From contig NC_044917.1 of the NCBI RefSeq assembly GCF_003576645.1, forward strand, positions 12,655,847 to 12,719,846: 64,000 nt of DNA, written 5' to 3'. Each line of letters begins with the position of its first letter. Within the stretch, counting starts at the first letter, position 1. The notes below the pieces were generated by a model. That model saw only the letters and a list, made by a program, of their open reading frames with translations. It ran no database searches and was not told where the DNA came from. A program made the position numbers and the translations under genes. The DNA is from Ipomoea triloba (taxonomy: Eukaryota; Streptophyta; Magnoliopsida; Solanales; Convolvulaceae). Shown one piece after another: positions 58,534 to 64,000 of the stretch.

Positions 58534-59696
58534 ATTATGTGTCTGGTTCGGTTAACGAGGCTTGACTGAAGATATTTTTAATTCAATTTTTAATAGTATT
58601 AAGAGCAAATTGTCATTTTGGTCCACTGACTATAGGGGTCTTTTTAATTGCAGTCCACGACTTCCAAAACTGTTAATTGCATACCATGACTATTAAATTT
58701 TATCAATTTTGGTCACTCCGGCCAAATTACCGGCCAAATGTTGCCAAAAAATTCTAAACCCTAAAATAATGAGGGTATTTTAGTCATTTCATGTCTGTTT
58801 TTTTCTTCTCCGTCGAATTTCTTCTTCTCCGGTGGACCATCTGCTGGTTCTTGCCTTTTGGATGTAATTTCAAAAAGATGGAACTTGAAGCAAATAAAAA
58901 TTCAAACTTAACAAGAAATCCAGCCCGCAACTGCCATGGTTTTGCTGCATTGCGCCGCCGCCAAAAGCTCGCTGCTTACGCATGACGGGGAAGGGAAGGA
59001 TCGCCGGATAACACTGTTGGTTCTTCGCTCCACCGCTGCTCATAGTCGCCGCCAGGAAAAATAGAGATGAGGAAGGATGTTGATCGCCGGAGAGGAGGCC
59101 ACTGTTGTTCGTCGCTGGAGGAGAGCCAAGGTCGCCATTGTTCCGCCGGAGAGGAACCAAAGCTGCCGCTAGTCGAAGTTGCTCAGAGAGAACACATCTA
59201 CATGCTCTAGTTTGCTACAGAGGATGCTGACGCTACGCTGGAGGGAGAACACCGCCGTCTACTACTCTGTTCATCGCGAAGGTGTCGTCGGAAAAGCGCA
59301 AGAACGCCGGAGATGAAGAATAAACATGTGAAATTACTAAAATACCCCTCATTATTTTAGGGTTTAGAATTTTCCGGCGAATTTGGCCGGAGTGACTAAA
59401 TTTGATAAAAATTGAATAGTCATGGTATGCAGTTAACAGTTTTGAAAGTTGTGGACTGCAATTAAAAAGACCCCTATAGTCAGTAGACTAAAATGGCAAT
59501 TTGCTCTAATATTAAATTTAGTATTAGTATACAAAATTTATATATTTAGAAACTACATTAAAAGTACTATTAAACACACACAAAAAAAACTAAATTTAAA
59601 AATAAGTAAAAAAATATTAAAGAAAATAAACAAAGAAGAAAAAGTTGGTTTGACCAACGAATAGTAAGTAGGACAGATAAAATGGGACAGAGGGAG
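58534..59696. mobile_element. Stowaway copy B, split by a MULE
   Basis: Left part 58534-58602 (ATGTGTCTGGTTCGGTTAACG) and right part 59507-59696, ending AATGGGACAGAGGGAG before TA, match the 42190 Stowaway; the first terminal repeat is missing. It is the counterpart of copy A in the duplicated block. Confidence 0.8.
58603..59506. mobile_element. Pack-MULE-like element with GC-rich cargo
   Basis: The 904-bp unit starts GAGCAAATTGTCATTTTGG and ends complementary to the same text, with arms of about 190 bp (…TCCACTGACTATAGGGGTC…, GGTCACTCCGGCCAAAT, CTAAAATAATGAGGGTATTT). Flanks TAGTATTAA (58594-58602) and TAATATTAA (59507-59515) match at 8 of 9. The centre (about 58795-59325) is markedly GC-rich (CGCCGCCGCC, TCGCCGGAGAGGAGG, GCCGGAGATGAAG), unlike the AT-rich arms. 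Such GC-rich cargo is typical of Pack-MULE capture. The 96-codon minus-strand frame in it is not recognisable. Confidence 0.75.
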
Positions 59697-59822
59697 TATT
59701 TCGTAATAATTAAATGATTGGTGTAGTAATTGTGTTTACCTTCATAGCTAAACAAGTGAAGCAATTGGGAAATACTTCTCCAGAGAGTTAAATACATTTA
59801 TAATAGTTAAAAAAAAAGTAAA

Positions 59823-59894
59823 ATCAGAGTGGCGCAGCGGAAGCGTGGTGAGCCCATAACCCACAGGTCCTAGGATCAAAACCTGGCTCTGATA
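59823..59894 (+). tRNA. Initiator tRNA-Met (CAT), copy B, nearly intact
   Basis: The 72 bp match the plant initiator tRNA-Met except at three positions I can see: an A in the anticodon stem (GTGAG against CCCAC, one A-C mismatch), a T in the T-stem (CTAGG) and A for G in the T-loop (GATCAAAAC). Acceptor ATCAGAG/CTCTGAT is perfect and the A-box (TGGCGCAGCGG) is intact. It could be transcribed but the stem mismatch argues against full function. Confidence 0.7.
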
Positions 59895-59976
59895 GAGTAG
59901 TTTTTAATATTTTTTTAAAAAAAAACTTCTTTCTCTATTAGATATACATATCATTTTGACTATAAAAGTGATAGTA

Positions 59977-60049
59977 GGGGATGTAGCTCAAATGGTAGAG
60001 CGCTCGCTTTGCATGCGAGAGGCACAGGGTTTGATACGCTGTATCTCCA
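59977..60049 (+). tRNA. tRNA-Ala (TGC), copy B, slightly degenerate
   Basis: The full 73 bp have the anticodon arm CTCGC-TTTGCAT-GCGAG perfect and acceptor GGGGATG/TATCTCC paired with two G-T. In the T-arm CAGGG-TTTGATA-CGCTG there is one mismatch, and TTTGATA replaces TTCGATC. It lies 82 bp after the tRNA-Met copy. Confidence 0.7.
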
Positions 60050-60289
60050 ATAGCTAAAAGATGAGGTAATTGAGTTACTTATTAGACACTTTATTTCTCA
60101 TCAAAAATTACTAACAACTTAACTAAGGTATTTAAAAATTAGGGTATTCCATAAATAAAAATATATTAGTTTGTATACTATCAAACAATGTATATTCAGT
60201 ATATATATGAAAATAGACACAATTAAACAATGGATGGATTAGCCTTTTTGCTTAGGAAAGGGCTGTGCAGCGTGATTTTATTTAGAGCC

Positions 60290-60663
60290 TTCTTAATGTT
60301 TTTCCCATTCTCTGGTGAGATGTGTAATTTATAATGTATTTTTTATTTGAATTATTTTATCAAATTAATTATGTTTCATATATTGTTATTAATATTTGTA
60401 TAAAGTTTTGATGTGTTTTATTTTTCGTCTATATCCAACAATATTTATGACTATATTCCTTTTAAGTATTTCATTTTTTTTAGTACTACCGTTATATTAC
60501 AATGCAATTTATGTTCATTACTACTTTCTCAACCTATTGAAACACAAATAGTCAATATCGTTGAGGCTCAAACACACAACCTTCCATGGGAGCAACTTGG
60601 TGTTATCTCTTTTATGTTTTCGCCTCTACTGGCCACTAGAACATTTTTCTGGATCCGCCACTG
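60290..60663. mobile_element. hAT-family copy related to 63340-63941, interrupted
   Basis: AATTTATAATGTATTTTTTATTTGAA…TTTTATCAAATTAATTATG and CAACAATATTTATGA match the element at 63340-63941, and the right end GGATCCGCCACTG matches its terminal GGCTCCGCCACTG. About 160 bp of unrelated, possibly SINE-like text (60485-60640) is inserted. The left end was not found. Confidence 0.55.
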
Positions 60664-60888
60664 ATCTTAACCATCTAAAAATTTGGAATTATTGGCTATG
60701 ATTTAGATTAAAATACCAATTATATTAGGGTAAAAATAATACAAAATGGTGGAATAGTAATTTAATTATGCTGCTTGATTTTGGTTATAAATGAAATAGA
60801 ATTTTTTCCATATTTTAAGTGATCTTATCCCTGGTAAGAAATACTTATAGATTTTTATTTTGTAATTTTAAAAAAATTTCCATGTATA

Positions 60889-61330
60889 GAATAAACAATC
60901 ATGGTCAGTCGTCTAGACTTTGCACATGGCAGAAGACGTCGCCATTAAGTTCGTTCAGAATTTTAATTTGTATGTGGTGCATAGGTGTGTATGCTTGTGA
61001 CATTTGGTGTGTGCAAAAGTCTGAGTGTTTTTTTTTTCTTGAATGTGGTACTTTTTTGAGCATGTGCGCTTGGTCTTAATGGTTTGTGCAACCATAGTTA
61101 TCACGACGTCGTCTTGGTGTCCTGTCGGTCGAGATAGGATGCCTGGAGGCTTTGCCTCGCTTGAAAAGAGCGAGGCAAGCTCCGGCGTCGGCCAGGCGTC
61201 TAAGCGACGCCATGGACACCGACTCGTAAAACCCAATCCTTTTTTTTTAAATGGTATAAGTTAAACCCTAATAAGAGTAAAGAATAGAGAGAGAAAATAA
61301 TTTCGAAGAAGAACGCGAATGTGAAGAAGA
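60889..61330. repeat. Segmental duplication S1 (partner S2 at 62866-63950)
   Basis: AATAAACAATCATGGTCAG … CACATGGCAGAAGAC … ATGGTTTGTGCAACCATAG … TTTCGAAGAAGAACGCGAAT … GAAGAAGA runs parallel to 62866-63339 plus 63942-63950. Both copies end directly at a TGTTGGTCCCAAAAGAG LTR terminus. S1 lacks the hAT element, so 61321-61330 is its empty site. A GCGAGGC-rich segment at 61140-61210 resembles the repeat at 11462. Confidence 0.85.
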
Positions 61331-62110
61331 TGTTGGTCCCAAAAGAGATAAGGTAAAGTTTAGGGGGGGGGGTGAATAGACTTTACTCCAATTCAAATTC
61401 TTGCTAAGTCAATATTAAAACCAAACCACTTAACAATTTTTCAGTGTCTTGTGTACAATCGAATATAAATAATGTGCAGTGTGTGTTTCACGTGTGAATC
61501 AAGCAAACATAAATAAATAATATAGAAATAAAGCAAAAAAAGAAATTTATAGTGGTTCAGAGGTGTATGTAATCCTCCTACTTCACTCTCTCCTATCTCC
61601 AGGATGAATTCACTATATCCATCACTCCTTGGATACAAGATACAATGAATTTCCGTGATCTAGCGCTTTGATCACCAAGCCCACACTAATCACTCCCCAA
61701 CCAGTGCCTCTAACACTATTTCCATAATCTAGTGTTTTGATCATCAAACCCACACTAGTTACGCCTCAACCAGTGCCTCTAGCACTGCACTAGGATTTCA
61801 CACTCTCTTGTGACAATCCCATTTCTACACTCCGGTAGAGAAACCACTTGTTTGTCAAAAAAAAAAATTTCCTTGCTTCCAACTTTGAGACTTCTTGATA
61901 GATTCTTCAATGAATTGTACATCTCTGTAAGATGAAGATTTTGCACTTGAATATTTCTTTGTAAGATCTAAACCAATTGTTAGATATGAAAAGTGCTTCG
62001 TGTTTCTCTTGTGTTGTAAGATTGGTTCGTGTAGTCCCCCCTTGCTTCTTGCATCTTCAGATCTTCATCTTTATATAGGTATTTGAGAAATTGTCTGTTG
62101 GAAAAAGACA
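61331..62110 (-). mobile_element. LTR of a minus-strand Ty1-copia element
   Basis: On the plus strand it begins TGTTGGTCCCAAAAGAG with the G-run GGGGGGGGGGTGAATAG, typical of copia LTRs. On the minus strand it carries a CTATATAAAGATG promoter word (about 62085-62073). The right border near 62110 is uncertain because the internal region is deleted next to it. Confidence 0.65.
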
Positions 62111-62219
62111 ATCTTAAATTTGAATTCTTGTCAAATAGTCTTGTAGGCTTGTCAGTGACTTTTATGTCTCATACGGATGGTAGTCCACGTAGTACTTTGA
62201 GATTGATTTCCTTCTGACT

Positions 62220-62700
62220 AATGATCTTATGAAGATCATTAATTTCTCCAAGAATTTTGATAATTCTTGCCTTCATATCTGAAATACTTTCATTTGAAAA
62301 CATTTTAAAGTATTCAAATTTCTTCATGGCGATTATAAGCTTATTGTCATTTTCTTATTTTTCGTCTTCTCCGATCTTGATGAGAGTTTCCCAAATTTCC
62401 TTTATAGTTGCCCATTTTCAAATCTTTGGGAAGATAGTATCTTCTATGGCTTTGAATAGAATATCCTTGGCAATGTTGTCAAGATTATTATGTATTCCAT
62501 CGTCAGACATCCACTCCGATTTTAGCTTTTGTACGTATTGAGGAGCGTCTGGTGATAGGACAAATGCAGTGTTAGCCTTCAATATTTCGATCAGACCATT
62601 GGAAATTACTTCTCACATTTCATCGTGTAATGCGGGTAAATGTACCTGCATGCGAACTTTCCAATCATCAAATTTATCAAGTCAAGTGAAAATAATAAAT
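62220..62700 (-). pseudogene. Ty1-copia gag on the minus strand (decayed)
   Basis: Minus-strand reading gives WKVRMQVHLPAL-like text, NTAFVLSPDAPQYVQKLKSE, NIAKDILFKAIEDTIFPKI, WATIKEIWETLIKIGED, KLIIAMKKFEYFKMF and ARIIKILGEINDLHKIIS, a clear copia gag (UBN2 type). At least three stops. No protease, integrase or RT follows, so the element is internally deleted. Confidence 0.8.
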
Positions 62701-62818
62701 TTTGTGCTAAGTCTTTCTTCATCTTCACGTGAGATATGAAAGAATTAATCCAATAACACATACTTGTAAATTGGATCTGCCTAGCAGTCAAGAACAAGTT
62801 GATTCAATTAGACAACGC

Positions 62819-62830
62819 GCTCTGATACCA
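62819..62830 (-). other. Copia primer-binding site for initiator tRNA-Met
   Basis: On the minus strand TGGTATCAGAGC lies two bases after the LTR end (…GGGACCAACA at 62833). It is exactly complementary to the 3' end of initiator tRNA-Met (GCTCTGATA plus CCA), the usual primer of plant copia elements. Confidence 0.85.
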
Positions 62831-62865
62831 ATTGTTGGTCCCAAAAGAGATAAGGTAAAGTCTAA

Positions 62866-63950
62866 AATAAACAATGATAGTCAGTCGTCTAGAGTTTACA
62901 CATGGCAGAAGACATCACGAGTAAGTTCATTCGGAATTTTAATTAATATGTGGTGCGTAGGTGTCTGCGCTTGTGACGTTTGGTGTGTACAAAAGTCTAA
63001 GTGTATTTTTTTCTTGAATGTGGTACTTTTTTGGACATGTGCGCTCGGCCTTAATGGTTTGTGCAACCATAGTTATCACGGCATGACCTTGGCGACGCCT
63101 TGGTATCCTGTCGATGGAGACAGGACGCCTGGAGGTTTCGCTTCGCCTTAAAAGGGTGAGGCGAGTTCCGGCGTCGGCCAAGCGATGCCATGGACGCCGA
63201 CTGGTCGTCTGACCCATAAAACCTGATCCATTTTTTTGTAATTTTATTTTTTTTAAAAAAATGGTATAAGTTAAACCATAATAAGAGTAAAGAATAGAGT
63301 GAGAAAATTATTTCGAAGAAGAACGCGAATGCGAAGAAGCATTAGCGGAGCCACAATGGGGGCAGTGGGGGCAGTTGCCCCCACCCCATATAATGTATAT
63401 ATATATTAGTTATACCAAGATTTAAACAAAAGGTTAAGTTGGCTTATATGGTAAGGCAATAATTTACCATGAAATGAGCAATAGTTTGAACCCTACAATA
63501 TCCAGTTTAGCTTTCTGAATTTTCTAATACATTTCAATTGGATTTTTTATCTGTAACATGGTGGCTTTTAAAAAAAAAATTTATTAATAGTGATATGAGT
63601 GAAATTTTGTTTTTGACATTTTTTAATATTAATAGTGTGAATTCTAATTGGATTTTTTATTTGTAACATTGTGACTTCTTCTCTCTTTTTTTTTTTTTTT
63701 AAATATTGATAGTGAGGTGAATGATTTATAATGTGTTTTTCATTCAAACTATTTTATCAAATTAATTATATTTTATATTTTGCTTTAAATATTTTTTTAT
63801 CTTGATGTATTTTGATTTTTCATCACTAGTCAACAATATTTATGATTTGGTATCTAAGTTTTTCATTTTCTTTTTCAAAATATGTCGTTAGTTTTAATCT
63901 TTCGCCGCCCCCACTGGAGAAGATTTTTGGCTCCGCCACTGCGAAGAAGA
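62866..63950. repeat. Segmental duplication S2, interrupted by a hAT element
   Basis: S2 is the copy of S1, entered from a 33-bp LTR stub (62833-62865) on the left and ending at a second LTR start at 63951. It therefore sits between two LTR termini, one of which still adjoins the primer site. Confidence 0.8.
63340..63941. mobile_element. Non-autonomous hAT element
   Basis: The 602-bp unit starts CATTAGCGGAGCCACAATGG and ends TTTTTGGCTCCGCCACTG (inverse CAGTGGCGGAGCCAAAAA), flanked by the 8-bp duplication CGAAGAAG (63332-63339 and 63942-63949). S1 supplies the empty site. The CAGTGGCGGAGCC end is characteristic of a common plant hAT group. No transposase. Confidence 0.88.
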
Positions 63951-64000
63951 TGTTGGTCCCAAAAGAGAAAATGTAAATTCTAGGGGGGGGGGGGGGAAAA
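63951..64000 (-). mobile_element. LTR terminus running off the right edge
   Basis: TGTTGGTCCCAAAAGAG followed by a G14 run is the third copy of the LTR end in the last 2.7 kb. Confidence 0.75.

Larger units (their letters stand above)
59516..60190. repeat. Duplicated block, copy B (partner 57034-57800)
   Basis: It holds the same order as copy A: Stowaway 3' half, GATTGGTGTAGTAATTGTG, initiator tRNA-Met, tRNA-Ala, then TGAGGTAATTGAGTTACTT and AAAAATTAGGGTATTCCAT. Confidence 0.85.

Noticed and set aside
61361..61372. G-runs (G10 here, G14 at 63983-63996) as possible regulatory or G-quadruplex sites
   Set aside because: Such G-runs near the terminus are usual in copia LTRs, and run length is also prone to sequencing error.

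Overview
The window is nuclear DNA of a flowering plant, most likely a eudicot. The evidence is intron-rich genes with GT-AG splicing, three plant-specific gene families (a xyloglucan xylosyltransferase, a CrRLK1L receptor kinase and a SnRK1 kinase), very AT-rich intergenic DNA with many (TA)n tracts, and dense layers of plant transposons. I cannot name the species. An asterid is a guess only.

Five host genes are supported. (1) Positions 344-437, minus: first coding exon of a VTI11-type v-SNARE that runs off the left edge, with its 5' UTR exon and promoter at about 707-835. (2) 7334-8734, plus: intronless XXT5-like xyloglucan 6-xylosyltransferase. (3) 31061-38143, plus: an 18-exon gene for a 486-residue TPR-RING-LON protein (LONRF-like E3 ligase). 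(4) 43996-46419, plus: intronless CrRLK1L receptor kinase with a malectin-like ectodomain. (5) 51367-47260, minus: SnRK1 alpha catalytic subunit, 10 coding exons, 504 residues, with one clear and one likely GC-AG intron. No operon-like logic links them. Cell-wall synthesis, wall sensing, energy signalling, protein turnover and vesicle fusion are independent neighbours.

Layout: 1-0.9 kb, VTI gene. 1.3-6.5 kb, a decayed Ty1-copia element split by a solo LTR (5-bp TSD), SINEs and a Harbinger-type MITE. 6.5-8.8 kb, minisatellite and XXT gene. 9.3-17 kb, tandem repeats and terminal-inverted-repeat elements bounded by (TA)n. 17-21 kb, copia remains with a nested LTR. 21.7-25.7 kb, head-to-head copies of an LTR family carrying an unrecognised coiled-coil protein, with a foldback element between them. 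26.8-28.9 kb, Helitron end and an L1-type LINE split by a hAT element. 30.5-38.2 kb, LONRF-like gene. 39-42.5 kb, copia gag remains, Harbinger MITE, MULE-type element, Stowaway. 43-52 kb, receptor kinase and SnRK1 convergent. 52.2-64 kb, MULE, Stowaway, hAT and (TA)n elements, two of them with GC-rich cargo, a duplicated block carrying initiator tRNA-Met and tRNA-Ala copies, and a duplicated segment next to copia LTR ends.

The most informative signals are structural: reciprocal empty sites that order the transposition events at 56-60 kb and 61-64 kb, the paired tRNA duplication, the unusual SnRK1 donor sites, and the LTR family with a coiled-coil product. I see no bacterial-type system and no CRISPR array.
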